This document shows positions 25,882 through 34,080 of a DNA stretch of 64,000 nucleotides, one piece after another. Source of the DNA: Hydrogenophaga sp. Its GTDB lineage: Bacteria > Pseudomonadota > Gammaproteobacteria > Burkholderiales > Burkholderiaceae_C. How positions within the stretch are numbered: the first letter of the stretch is position 1; the number at the start of each line of letters is the position of its first letter. Under the pieces are notes generated by a model. That model saw nothing but the letters and a program-made list of their open reading frames with translations. It searched no databases and was not told where the DNA came from. Position numbers and translations under genes: made by a program. The DNA lies in NCBI RefSeq assembly GCF_030158645.1, contig NZ_JAOASO010000026.1:1-64000 (forward strand), in the 5' to 3' direction.

Positions 25882-26763
25882 TCACAGCCAGTACACAAGG
25901 ATGTAGAGGCCCAACCACACCACGTCCACAAAATGCCAGTACCAGGCAGCACCTTCGAAGCCGAAATGACGTTCTTTGGTGAAGTGGCCTTTCTGCAGGC
26001 GCAGGGTGATGAACAGCAGCATCAGCATGCCCACGAACACGTGGAAGCCGTGGAAGCCGGTCAACATGAAGAAGGTGGAGCCGAAGATGCCGGAGCTGAG
26101 CTTGAGGTTCAGGTCGGTGTAGGCGTGGTAGTACTCGTAGCCCTGAACGAACAAGAACACGATGCCCAGCACCACCGTCATCCACATGAAAGCAATGGTC
26201 CGGCCACGGTTGCCCGCCTGCAGTGCGTGGTGAGCCACGGTGAGGGTGACGCCCGAGGTCAGCAGCAAGGCCGTGTTGATCGTGGGCAACCAGAACGGAC
26301 CCATGGTCTGGAAGGGCTCGACGATGCCACCGGGCGATGCCGTGGCACCGGCCTGAACGCTGGGCCAAACGGCCGAGAAATCGGGCCAGATCAGCGAATT
26401 CTCGAAGCCACCCAAAGCGGGCACCGAGTGCACGCGGGCCCACCAGAGCGCGGTGAAAAATGCGCCGAAGAACATCACTTCCGAAAAGATGAACCAGCTC
26501 ATGCTCCAGCGGAAGGACAGATCGATCTTGCGACCGTACATGCCGCTTTCGCTCTCATGTACCGACTCGCTGAACCACTGAAACAGCACGAAGAGCCAGA
26601 AGGCCATGCCGAAAGCAAGCGAATACGCGCCCCAGCCCGCACCGTTGATCCATTGACCTGCGCCCAAAATGACAAAGAACAGGCCGATCGACGCCATCAC
26701 CGGGTGCCGTGACGGACCCGGAACGTAGTAGTAGGGCGTTGTGCCGTGGGATGCTGCTGACAT
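25882..26763 (-). CDS. ctaE: Cytochrome c oxidase subunit III
   Basis: A 293-residue polytopic membrane protein, the third core subunit of the aa3 oxidase. Family signatures include YYYVPGPSRHPV at the start, SFRWSMSWFIFSEVMFF, NTALLLTSGVT and the C-terminal EGAAWYWHFVDVVWLGLYILVYW. Seven hydrophobic segments are visible. GGAG lies five bases before the ATG at 26763. It is the last gene of the oxidase operon, after DUF2970. Confidence 0.97.
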   Translation of the reverse strand: MSAASHGTTPYYYVPGPSRHPVMASIGLFFVILGAGQWINGAGWGAYSLAFGMAFWLFVLFQWFSESVHESESGMYGRKIDLSFRWSMSWFIFSEVMFFGAFFTALWWARVHSVPALGGFENSLIWPDFSAVWPSVQAGATASPGGIVEPFQTMGPFWLPTINTALLLTSGVTLTVAHHALQAGNRGRTIAFMWMTVVLGIVFLFVQGYEYYHAYTDLNLKLSSGIFGSTFFMLTGFHGFHVFVGMLMLLFITLRLQKGHFTKERHFGFEGAAWYWHFVDVVWLGLYILVYWL

Positions 26764-26824
26764 GCTCACTCCAATGTTGTCGCTTGTTTGAATAATGAAA
26801 AAAGGCTCAAAGTGAACGGCGGCT

Positions 26825-27031
26825 TCAGCCCGCCACCCAGTTCACCAACAGGATCAGGATCACCACGAACAGAAAGGCCATACCAACGCCCACTGCGATC
26901 AGGTGCAACGGGTTGAGCTTGGCAATGTCGGCCTGGTAGTCGGCGTTGCGGCGCACACCCAGAAATCCCCACAGCACGGCTTTGACCGTCCCGACGAAGG
27001 ACCCCTTGCGCTTGTACAGCGGCTCGTTCAT
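26825..27031 (-). CDS. DUF2970 small membrane protein
   Basis: A 68-residue protein: a basic amphipathic N terminus (YKRKGSFVGTVKAVLWGFLGVRR) and one transmembrane helix (HLIAVGVGMAFLFVVILILLVNW). It matches DUF2970, found in cytochrome oxidase operons of betaproteobacteria. Its start overlaps the ctaG stop as ATGA. The role is unknown; an assembly or structural subunit of the oxidase is inferred from position. Confidence 0.88.
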   Translation of the reverse strand: MNEPLYKRKGSFVGTVKAVLWGFLGVRRNADYQADIAKLNPLHLIAVGVGMAFLFVVILILLVNWVAG

Positions 27032-27636
27032 ACGGCACCGGCCGGCTTCATGGTGATGGCCGGCTCGAAAGCCACGTCGGCGGGCGCTGCCGGTACCTTG
27101 CCGCCCACCTCAAAGAAGGTGTAAGACAAAGTGATCGTGGTCACGTCTTTGGGCAGACGGGGATCGATCACGAAGGCCACGGGCCATTCCTTCTTCTCAC
27201 CCGCCTGCAAGGTGTACTGCGTGAAGCAGAAACACTCCAGCTTGTTGAAGTGCGCCATGGCCTGTTTGGGCGCGTAGCTCGGAATGGCCTGGGCGGCCAT
27301 GGTGCGGTTCTGGATGTTCTGGAACTCGTACATCACCGTGGTCAGCTCACCCGGATGCACCTGAACGGATCGGACGGCGGGCTTGAAATGCCAGGGCCCG
27401 CGGCTGTTCACGTCGAATTCGACCGTGATGGTTCGGCTGGTGTCCACCTGCGTGTTGGCCGCCGCCTTGGACGTGGCACCGGGGATCTGTCGGTCCGACA
27501 GCGAGAGGATGTTGATCCCGGTTGCTTCGCAGATCGCGTTGTAGATCGGCACCAGTGCGTAGCCGAAGGCGAACATGCCCAGCGTGATCACGCCGAGCTT
27601 GCCCACCATCTTGAAGTTTTCGCTGCGCAGTCCCAC
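27028..27636 (-). CDS. ctaG: Cytochrome c oxidase assembly protein CtaG/Cox11
   Basis: A 202-residue copper chaperone that supplies CuB of subunit I. One N-terminal membrane helix (GVITLGMFAFGYALVPIYNAICEATG) anchors a periplasmic beta-sandwich. The copper-binding cysteines are in KLECFCFTQ, and FHFVIDP-type downstream sequence (VAFVIDPRLP) follows. The start is GTG at 27636, preceded by AGGAG; no ATG upstream fits. It sits between the small assembly peptide and DUF2970 in the oxidase operon. Confidence 0.95.
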   Translation of the reverse strand: MGLRSENFKMVGKLGVITLGMFAFGYALVPIYNAICEATGINILSLSDRQIPGATSKAAANTQVDTSRTITVEFDVNSRGPWHFKPAVRSVQVHPGELTTVMYEFQNIQNRTMAAQAIPSYAPKQAMAHFNKLECFCFTQYTLQAGEKKEWPVAFVIDPRLPKDVTTITLSYTFFEVGGKVPAAPADVAFEPAITMKPAGAV

Positions 27637-27667
27637 GATCCGCTCCTGTGTTGTGTGTGCCCGGGCG

Positions 27668-27778
27668 TCAGCCGCCCAGGAACACCATCTTGCCCATGAA
27701 CCCGAGGAAGAACACGAGCGCCACGGAGCCCAAAATCAAAGCCAGTCGGCGGTTGTGCTTCTTCTGATCGGGTGTCAT
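27668..27778 (-). CDS. Cytochrome oxidase small assembly protein (36 aa)
   Basis: A very short gene between ctaD and ctaG. The product begins MTPDQKKHNRRLALILGSVA and has a polar basic N terminus and one transmembrane helix ending MGKMVFLGG. This is the composition and place of the 'cytochrome oxidase small assembly protein' of Burkholderiales. An in-frame ATG at 27790 would add MVRN and lies 7 bases from the ctaD stop. The tight packing on both sides supports it as a real gene. Confidence 0.8.
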   Translation of the reverse strand: MTPDQKKHNRRLALILGSVALVFFLGFMGKMVFLGG

Positions 27779-27797
27779 GTTGCGAACCATCGTCGGA

Positions 27798-29417
27798 TCA
27801 GCCAATCACCTTGGTGGCGGTGGCGTCGAGCTTGGGCGGGTTCTCGAAGGTGTGGAACGGAGCCGGCGATGGCACCTCCCACTCCAGACCTTCGGCACCT
27901 TCCCAAGGCTTCTGCGAGGCTTTCTCACCCTTGCCGGCCATGGCGGGCAGGATCACGGCCACGAAGAAATACACCTGTGCGATACCGAAACCGAACGCGC
28001 CCACCGAGGCGATGGCGTTGAAGTCGGCGAACTGCATCGGATAGTCGGCATAGCGGCGCGGCATGCCGGCCAGACCGAGGAAGTGCATCGGGAAGAAGGT
28101 GATGTTGAACGAGATCATCGACCACCAGAAGTGGATCTTGCCGCGCGTTTCGCTGTACATCACACCGGTCCACTTGGGCAGCCAGTAGTAGATGCCGGAG
28201 AACATGGCGAACAGAGAACCGGCCACCAGCACGTAGTGGAAGTGGGCCACCACGTAGTAGGTGTCCTGCATCTGGATGTCGATCGGCGCCACGGACAGGA
28301 TCAGACCGGTGAAGCCGCCGATGGTGAACACGAAGATGAAGCCCACGGCCCACAGCATCGGGGTCTCGAAGGTCATCGAACCCTTCCACATGGTCGCGAT
28401 CCAGTTGAAGATCTTCACGCCCGTCGGCACGGCGATCAGCATGGTCGAGTACATGAAGAACAGCTGGCCCGTCACCGGCATGCCGGTGGTGAACATGTGG
28501 TGCGCCCACACGACGAAGGACAGGATGGCGATGGAGCCGGTGGCGTACACCATGGAGGCGTAGCCGAACAGCTTCTTGCGGGAGAACGCGGGCACGACCT
28601 GGCTCACGATGCCGAAGGCCGGCAAGATCATGATGTAGACCTCGGGGTGGCCGAAGAACCAGAAGATGTGCTGGTACATCACCGGGTCGCCGCCACCGGC
28701 GGGGTTGAAGAAACTGGTGCCGAAATGGCGATCGGTCAGCGTCATGGTGATGGCACCGGCCAGCACGGGCATCACGGCGATCAGCAGGTAGGCGGTGATG
28801 AGCCAGGTCCAGCAGAACATGGGCATCTTCATCAGCGTCATGCCGGGCGCGCGCATGTTCAGGATGGTCACGATGATGTTGATCGAACCCATGATCGACG
28901 ATGCGCCCAGGATGTGCATGGCAAAGATGCCGGCGTCCATCGAGGGACCCATCTGCAGGGTCAGCGGTGCGTACAGTGTCCAGCCGGCGGCGGGGGCGCC
29001 ACCGGGCATGAAGAACGACGACACCAACATCAGTGCGGCAGGAATCATCAGCCAGAAGCTGAAGTTGTTCATGCGGGCAAAGGCCATGTCGGACGCGCCG
29101 ATCTGCAGCGGGATCATCCAGTTCGCGAAGCCCACGAAGGCCGGCATGATGGCGCCGAACACCATGATCAGGCCGTGCATGGTGGTCAGCTGATTGAACA
29201 GCCCGGGGTTCACCAGTTGCAGCCCGGGCTGGAACAGCTCGGCGCGGATCAGCAGGGCCAGCACACCGCCCACCATGAGCATGGTGAACGAGAACAGCAG
29301 GTACAGCGTGCCGATGTCCTTGTGGTTGGTCGCGAAGACCCAGCGGCGCCAGCCCGTGGGGGCGTGGTGGTCGTGGTCGTGGCCGTGGGCGTCGTGGTGG
29401 TCGAGAACAGCACTCAT
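27798..29417 (-). CDS. ctaD: Cytochrome c oxidase subunit I
   Basis: A 539-residue, twelve-helix catalytic subunit of the aa3-type heme-copper oxidase, which reduces O2 to water and pumps protons. The CuB and cross-linked His-Tyr site is WFFGHPEVYIMILPAFG, the paired CuB histidines are in VVWAHHMFTTGMPV, and the heme ligands are in TMHGLIMVF and in VVAHFHYVLV. An N-terminal His-rich stretch (HHDAHGHDHDHHAP, residues 7-20) precedes the first helix; it is variable in the family and may bind metal. Confidence 0.97.
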   Translation of the reverse strand: MSAVLDHHDAHGHDHDHHAPTGWRRWVFATNHKDIGTLYLLFSFTMLMVGGVLALLIRAELFQPGLQLVNPGLFNQLTTMHGLIMVFGAIMPAFVGFANWMIPLQIGASDMAFARMNNFSFWLMIPAALMLVSSFFMPGGAPAAGWTLYAPLTLQMGPSMDAGIFAMHILGASSIMGSINIIVTILNMRAPGMTLMKMPMFCWTWLITAYLLIAVMPVLAGAITMTLTDRHFGTSFFNPAGGGDPVMYQHIFWFFGHPEVYIMILPAFGIVSQVVPAFSRKKLFGYASMVYATGSIAILSFVVWAHHMFTTGMPVTGQLFFMYSTMLIAVPTGVKIFNWIATMWKGSMTFETPMLWAVGFIFVFTIGGFTGLILSVAPIDIQMQDTYYVVAHFHYVLVAGSLFAMFSGIYYWLPKWTGVMYSETRGKIHFWWSMISFNITFFPMHFLGLAGMPRRYADYPMQFADFNAIASVGAFGFGIAQVYFFVAVILPAMAGKGEKASQKPWEGAEGLEWEVPSPAPFHTFENPPKLDATATKVIG

Positions 29418-29456
29418 GGTCGGTTTCCTTGGAAGCTCAATGTTTGTTCAACGCGA

Positions 29457-30662
29457 TCACTTGCGGGCGGCTTGCACTTCGGCCGGCTGCACGATCTGCT
29501 GGGTCTGGTTCGACCAGGTGTTCTTGGCGTAGGTCATGACCGCAGCCAACTCGGTGTCGCTGAGCTGTTTCCAGGCGGGCATGGCACCGTTGTTCTGACC
29601 GTTGAGCAACACGTTGATGAACTTGGCTTTATCGGCATCGACCACCAGGGCCGAGCCGTCCAGCGGCTTGATGGGGCCAGCTCCCTTGCCGCTGGCCTGG
29701 TGGCAGGCGACGCAGTTGGCGGCGTACACGGACTCGCCGCGCTTGACCAGATCGGCCAGCACCCAGACCTTGGATGGGTCATCGGCCGCGGCGGCCATGG
29801 CCTTCTGCTTCTCGCCCACCCAGGCGCTGTATTCCTCGGCCGTCACCACTTTCACGTGGATGGGCATGTAGGCGTGCTCCTTGCCGCACAACTCGGCGCA
29901 CTGGCCGTAGAAATCACCGGTTTTCTCGGCACGGAACCAGGTGTCGCGCACGAAGCCGGGGATGGCGTCCTGCTTGACGCCGAAAGCGGGCACCATCCAA
30001 GCGTGAATGACATCGTTGGCGGTGGTGATGATGCGCACCTTCTTGCCCACCGGCACCACCAGCGGGTTGTCCACCTTGAGCAGGTAGTCGTCGGTGGCGT
30101 CGGGCTTGCCGCTGTTGGACATCACGCGGTGGTTGTTGTCCAGCGTGGAGAGGAAGCCGATGCCCTCGCCTTCGCCCTTGATGTAGTCATAGCCCCACTT
30201 CCACTGCATGCCCGTGGCCTTGATGGTCAGGTCGCTGTTGGTGGTGTCTTTCTGGGCCACCAGCACCTTGGTGGCGGGCAGCGCCATGCCGATGACGATG
30301 AGCAGGGGAACAATGGTCCAGCCCAACTCGACCCAGATGGGTTCTGCCAGCGCCTGGGACTTGTGACCCACCGACTTGCGGTGCTTCAGGATGGAATAGA
30401 ACATCACGCCGAAGACGATCAGGAAGATGACGGCGCACAAGGCCATCATGAACCAGTGCAGCCAGTGCTGCTCTTCGGCAATGCGGGTGACAGGCGGTGC
30501 AAAGTTGAGCTGATTGACGGCTGGACCACCCGGAAGGTCGTTGACCTTTTGTGCTGCGACCGTGGTCCAGGCACCGAGGCCCAGTGTCAGCGTGGTGGCA
30601 GCGGCACAAAGCCTGGCCCATGGGTTCCGTGGGGAATGCACCGTTTTCTTCGTCGTACTCAC
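29457..30662 (-). CDS. ctaC: Cytochrome c oxidase subunit II fused to a cytochrome c domain
   Basis: A 401-residue subunit that receives electrons from cytochrome c. It has a signal peptide (about 1-37), two transmembrane helices, and a cupredoxin domain with the CuA motif CAELCGKEHAYM (C-x3-C-x3-H-x2-M). The final 100 residues add a class I cytochrome c domain with the heme motif CVACH and axial Met in GAMPAWKQL, so it is a caa3-like subunit. The start is GTG at 30662 with GAGG upstream; no ATG fits before the signal peptide. A perfect FNR-type box lies 24 bases upstream. Confidence 0.95.
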   Translation of the reverse strand: MSTTKKTVHSPRNPWARLCAAATTLTLGLGAWTTVAAQKVNDLPGGPAVNQLNFAPPVTRIAEEQHWLHWFMMALCAVIFLIVFGVMFYSILKHRKSVGHKSQALAEPIWVELGWTIVPLLIVIGMALPATKVLVAQKDTTNSDLTIKATGMQWKWGYDYIKGEGEGIGFLSTLDNNHRVMSNSGKPDATDDYLLKVDNPLVVPVGKKVRIITTANDVIHAWMVPAFGVKQDAIPGFVRDTWFRAEKTGDFYGQCAELCGKEHAYMPIHVKVVTAEEYSAWVGEKQKAMAAAADDPSKVWVLADLVKRGESVYAANCVACHQASGKGAGPIKPLDGSALVVDADKAKFINVLLNGQNNGAMPAWKQLSDTELAAVMTYAKNTWSNQTQQIVQPAEVQAARK

Positions 30663-30685
30663 TTTTTCCGCCTCAAATATAAGTA

Positions 30686-30699
30686 TTGATTTATATCAA
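30686..30699. promoter_or_regulatory. Perfect FNR/ANR-type box upstream of ctaC
   Basis: TTGATTTATATCAA matches the FNR consensus TTGAT-N4-ATCAA at all ten fixed positions. It lies 24 bases before the ctaC start codon, close enough to overlap the core promoter or transcription start, which would fit repression of this aerobic oxidase at low oxygen. No FNR gene is in the window. Confidence 0.65.
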
Positions 30700-30769
30700 T
30701 GCCGATTAGAACAAATTTTCAGAGCCACAGACACCCGTCAAACCAACCCGACCACGCTTCAGGCATCGC

Positions 30770-31255
30770 TCATGCCCCTCGCAGCGCCAGGCGAATCTCC
30801 CGTGCCAGCACCGGTCGCAGGTCCGACCGCACAAAGCGGCCTACCTGCACCGACTGGCCACCGCCGCGCACCTCGATCAACTGACCGGCATCCTGCCTGG
30901 GCTCCACCCGAACCCATTCGCGGGCGAATTCGCACCGCGACAGTCTGCCGGCCGTCTCACGTTCCACCACCAGCCGACCGCCCAACAAACAGATGCGCTC
31001 GTTGTCGGTCGCGTGGCGGGCGTACACGAGAAAAGCCGTCCCCACCGCCATCAGCTCAAGCACAGCGAAAGGCAACACCAGGGTGGCACCTTGCAACCAG
31101 AAAAACCCCGCCACCCCCATTGAAAGGAGGCACAGGGAAGCGTAGAGGTAGCCCAATTGAGCCGGGGTGACCGAGCAGTTGCGCTTCAGGGTCCACTCGA
31201 TGCCTTGTTCAGACAGCGTCGCGAATCGGAATGCGTTGTTTGCCTGGCTCACCAT
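30770..31255 (-). CDS. DUF2244 membrane protein
   Basis: A 161-residue protein with two adjacent hydrophobic segments (LYASLCLLSMGVAGFFWLQ and LVLPFAVLELMAVGTAFLVY) in a hairpin and a C-terminal beta-rich cytoplasmic domain (RICLLGGRLVVERETAGR). The N-terminal RFATLSEQGIEWTLKRNCSVTPAQL is the DUF2244 signature. The ATG at 31255 is chosen; the open frame extends 26 codons upstream without similarity. It is upstream of the cytochrome oxidase operon in the same direction, as is usual in this order. Function unknown. Confidence 0.85.
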   Translation of the reverse strand: MVSQANNAFRFATLSEQGIEWTLKRNCSVTPAQLGYLYASLCLLSMGVAGFFWLQGATLVLPFAVLELMAVGTAFLVYARHATDNERICLLGGRLVVERETAGRLSRCEFAREWVRVEPRQDAGQLIEVRGGGQSVQVGRFVRSDLRPVLAREIRLALRGA

Positions 31256-31412
31256 CCACCACCGGTACTGGTCGCGACCATCCCGAAAGATGGCGCACTG
31301 GCAAAGGGAAAATGCCCTTGAAAATCTGGCCAACGTCGATTGTAGCGGCGTGAAACCGTGTCTCCCCTGACAAAGGCGTCACTCCCGAGTGGGAAAAGGT
31401 GTCATCCCGGTG

Positions 31413-32282
31413 TCAGCGCCGACCGGATCGCAACATGGCCCGCATGTCCTCCACCGCAAGCGATGTGCTCGATGCCACCGGCACCCGCGGCACCGGCTTG
31501 AAGGCATGGCCGTAAATGATTTCGAAGGTCAGGCCGATGCGTCCATCCGCCGATCGGGGCATTCTGGACTCGATGGCGGCGCACAGCCTGGCGTGCCAGT
31601 GGCGCGAGCGGCAGGCGCCGAAACGCTGGTCGCTCAGGTTGTGGCCCAGAGCCCTCAACTCGGCCAGCAGGGGTGCTGCGCCGCTGAAGGTCAGGGTCAT
31701 GCGCTCCATGTCCATCACCGGCTCGGCAAAACCGGCGTGCACCAGCATGTCGCCCCAATCGTGCATGTCGGTGAACGCGTGCGAGGGCAACGGCCAGCCT
31801 TCGTCCGCGTACACCGCGCGGAGCTCTTTCAGCGTGTCGGGGCCCAGGCAGGAAAACATGAGGAAGCCATCGGTGTCGATCTGCCGGTGCCATTGCGCCA
31901 GCAAGGTCTGCGGTTTCGGCTCCATGTGCAACGCCATGTTGGCCCACAGCATGCGAACCCGGGTGTCGTTTGTCGAGGCCGTCGGGCCGCTTGCCTTTCC
32001 CCATTGCAGAGGATTCCAGGACCGCTGCGGGGCCTCGCGGGTGGCCGACAGCGCCTCACTGATCCGACGCGCGCTCACGTGGCACGAGGCTGCGGGCAGC
32101 ATGTGACGCAGCTTTCGATGCACCTCAAGTCCGCCCTGCACCGGCTCCCAGTGCAGCCAGCTCGTGGGGGGGTCGCGGAACCAGGGGAGCCGATCGGCCA
32201 TGCGCGAGCCCACCTCTTCGTGCAACCAGGGGCTGGTGGACGCGGCGCGTTGCAGCCAGCGTTGCGCAGCGACCAGGTCCAT
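31413..32282 (-). CDS. BioC-like methyltransferase-domain protein without motif I
   Basis: A 289-residue protein resembling betaproteobacterial BioC-type proteins. The second half is methyltransferase-like: VRMLWANMALHMEPKPQTLLAQW, then LMFSCLGPDTLKELR and FTDMHDWGDMLVHAGFAEPVMDMERMTL. The S-adenosylmethionine-binding glycine motif (D-x-G-x-G-x-G) is absent; the matching place reads LHWEPVQGGLEVH. Whether it still methylates malonyl-ACP, or is a non-catalytic relative, cannot be told. Divergent from comF across 101 bases holding a TATATT -10-like box. Start at the ATG at 32282. Confidence 0.7.
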   Translation of the reverse strand: MDLVAAQRWLQRAASTSPWLHEEVGSRMADRLPWFRDPPTSWLHWEPVQGGLEVHRKLRHMLPAASCHVSARRISEALSATREAPQRSWNPLQWGKASGPTASTNDTRVRMLWANMALHMEPKPQTLLAQWHRQIDTDGFLMFSCLGPDTLKELRAVYADEGWPLPSHAFTDMHDWGDMLVHAGFAEPVMDMERMTLTFSGAAPLLAELRALGHNLSDQRFGACRSRHWHARLCAAIESRMPRSADGRIGLTFEIIYGHAFKPVPRVPVASSTSLAVEDMRAMLRSGRR

Positions 32283-32383
32283 GCCGGGTACGGGATGTTC
32301 AGCGTCGACGTGAGTGTTCAAGCGAAGGATTCGGGCGCTCGACCCATGGGGTATCGGTCGGAGCGCGCCAGTATATTGGTCCG

Positions 32384-33121
32384 ATGCTCGCCGCCCGACA
32401 CGCCATGGGGAAAGCCTTGCCTGGCACCTGCCAGGTCTGCGCCGCGTGGCCAGCGCAACCGGTGTGCGAGGACTGCATCCAGCGGTTCGCCACACCCCGG
32501 CCTCGCTGCGGGGTTTGCGCCGTTGCGATGCCGGACGACCGGGGCCTCTGCGGCGCGTGCCTGACCCGCCCCGACTCACCGGCGGTGCAGCAATGCGTGG
32601 CGGCCGTGGAGTACGCCTACCCTTGGGACACCCTGATCGCGCGCTTCAAGTTCCGCTCCGAGCCAGGATGGGCGCGGCCCTTCGCACAGCTGATGCTGAA
32701 CGCGCCGCACACCGTCGCGATGCTGCACACCCGACCGCTGGTGGTGCCCATCCCGCTCACGGCCGCCCGGCTGGGTGAGCGGGGCTACAACCAGGCCTGG
32801 GAGCTGGTGAAGGCGCTGCGTGGGCTGTGCCGGGGAGGCCAACCCGCATGGCCCTTCGATTCGCTGGCCACCGCGCTCGTGCGCCTGGGCGAAACGCCCG
32901 ACCAGCACAGCCTGGGTCGCGAGGCGCGCCTGCGCAACCTGCGTGGCGTGTTCGCCGCCCATCCCCACCACGCGCGGCAGCTCGACGGCCGACACGTGCT
33001 GCTGGTGGACGACGTGACCACCACCGGCGCCACGCTGCACACCGCCGCGCAGGCCCTGCAGCAAGCGGGTGCCGCTCGGGTCAGCGCACTGGTGTTCGCA
33101 CGCACGCCGCCGAACCGCTAA
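32384..33121 (+). CDS. comF: ComF-family phosphoribosyltransferase-like protein
   Basis: A 245-residue double-zinc-ribbon / PRTase protein. Four CxxC-type pairs occur in the first 70 residues (CQVC, CEDC, CGVC, CGAC) and would bind zinc. The C-terminal PRTase loop is HVLLVDDVTTTGATL (about residues 204-218). ComF proteins are needed for natural DNA uptake or for single-strand DNA handling after uptake. Start at ATG 32384. trmL begins 11 bases after its stop, so they are probably co-transcribed. Confidence 0.9.
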   Translation: MLAARHAMGKALPGTCQVCAAWPAQPVCEDCIQRFATPRPRCGVCAVAMPDDRGLCGACLTRPDSPAVQQCVAAVEYAYPWDTLIARFKFRSEPGWARPFAQLMLNAPHTVAMLHTRPLVVPIPLTAARLGERGYNQAWELVKALRGLCRGGQPAWPFDSLATALVRLGETPDQHSLGREARLRNLRGVFAAHPHHARQLDGRHVLLVDDVTTTGATLHTAAQALQQAGAARVSALVFARTPPNR

Positions 33122-33132
33122 GCTCGGCGGCC

Positions 33133-33606
33133 ATGTTCAACATCGTTCTTGTCCACCCCGAGATCCCGCCCAACACGGGCAACGTGATCCGCCTGAGTGC
33201 CAACACGGGCTGCAGCTTGCACCTGATTGAACCGCTGGGTTTTTCGATGGACGACAAGCACATGAAGCGCGCCGGGCTCGATTACCACGAGTACGCCTCG
33301 CTGTGCCGCCATGCCGACTGGGCCGCCTTCCTGCAAACCGAACAACCCGATCCCACGCGCTTGTTCGCCTTCACCACACGGGGCAGCCACAGCGCTTTCA
33401 GCAACACGTTTCAACCCGGCGACTGGCTGGTGTTCGGCTCCGAGACCAGCGGCCTGCCCGAAGCGCTGCGGGAATCCATCCCCACCCCTCAGCGCCTGCG
33501 CCTGCCCATGATGGCGGGCCAACGCAGCCTGAACCTGTCCAATGCGGTGGCGGTGACGGTGTTCGAGGCCTGGCGCCAGCAGGCATTTGCGGGCGCGCTT
33601 TCGTGA
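33133..33606 (+). CDS. trmL: tRNA (cytidine(34)-2'-O)-methyltransferase TrmL
   Basis: A 157-residue SPOUT-class methyltransferase that 2'-O-methylates the wobble base of tRNA-Leu isoacceptors (CmAA and cmnm5UmAA). The knotted-fold motifs are all visible: HPEIPPNTGNVIRLSANTG at the N terminus, LVFGSETSGLP (about residue 101) and RSLNLSNAVAV near the C terminus. The window also encodes tRNA-Leu(CAA), one of the expected substrates. Follows comF directly. Confidence 0.95.
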   Translation: MFNIVLVHPEIPPNTGNVIRLSANTGCSLHLIEPLGFSMDDKHMKRAGLDYHEYASLCRHADWAAFLQTEQPDPTRLFAFTTRGSHSAFSNTFQPGDWLVFGSETSGLPEALRESIPTPQRLRLPMMAGQRSLNLSNAVAVTVFEAWRQQAFAGALS

Positions 33607-33659
33607 CGCAGGTCACGCGCTGGGCCAAAGGCGTCGTTCACCCCGGCCCTGGCCCGTCC

Positions 33660-33680
33660 GATAATTTCGCATGATCATGC
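33660..33680 (+). promoter_or_regulatory. Promoter and palindrome before the 107-aa gene
   Basis: GATAAT (33660-33665) is a -10-like hexamer, followed at 33669-33680 by the perfect 12-base palindrome GCATGATCATGC where transcription would begin. It could be an operator, but no regulator is nearby and a chance palindrome is possible. Confidence 0.3.
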
Positions 33681-33747
33681 GCACCGCCCCCGCAACCAGC
33701 CCGACCCGACCCAGGGTGCCGGCTGCGCAGCGCGCCCGGAGCGCTTC

Positions 33748-34071
33748 GTGATCACCGCCATGGCCCGTTGGCTGGGCGCTCACCTCACCTCCCGCAAGCG
33801 CGGCACCCACAAAGCCACGCTCAAGGACCTCGCGGTCATCCGCCGTCCCTTGCTGCGCTGCATTGAAGATTGCCTGGACCTGCAGGCCTTGCGGTTGCGC
33901 AAGAAAATTGAATCGGCGCGCACACCGCAAGAGCTGTGGCTGCTGAGGAACGACGCGTTTCAAGTCATTTCGCAACAGCACAACCAATCCGTGGCTGCCG
34001 AGCGCATCAACGCGCTGATCCAGGCTTTTGAAGGTTGGCTCGAGCCCAAGCAGCTCGTGCGCATCAAGTAA
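33748..34071 (+). CDS. Hypothetical protein, 107 aa
   Basis: I do not recognise this family. The product is basic and almost wholly helical (LRCIEDCLDLQALRLRKKIESARTPQELWLLRNDAFQVISQQH) with no signal peptide or membrane segment. The start is GTG at 33748, preceded by GGAG at a proper distance; ATG at 33760 (MARWLGAHL) is the alternative but has no ribosome-binding site. It converges on the MaoC gene, 9 bases apart. The regular heptad-like spacing suggests a real coiled-coil or three-helix protein. Confidence 0.65.
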   Translation: MITAMARWLGAHLTSRKRGTHKATLKDLAVIRRPLLRCIEDCLDLQALRLRKKIESARTPQELWLLRNDAFQVISQQHNQSVAAERINALIQAFEGWLEPKQLVRIK

Positions 34072-34080
34072 GTCCGACCG

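Noticed and set aside
29341-29412. Run of GTGGTCGTGGTC-like repeats, at first taken for a tandem repeat
   Set aside because: It is the codons of the His/Asp-rich N-terminal segment of ctaD read on the other strand, so it is coding.
27777-30689. 970-codon plus-strand frame opposite ctaC-ctaD
   Set aside because: His/Gly/Val/Arg-rich shadow frame; both oxidase subunits on the minus strand are certain.
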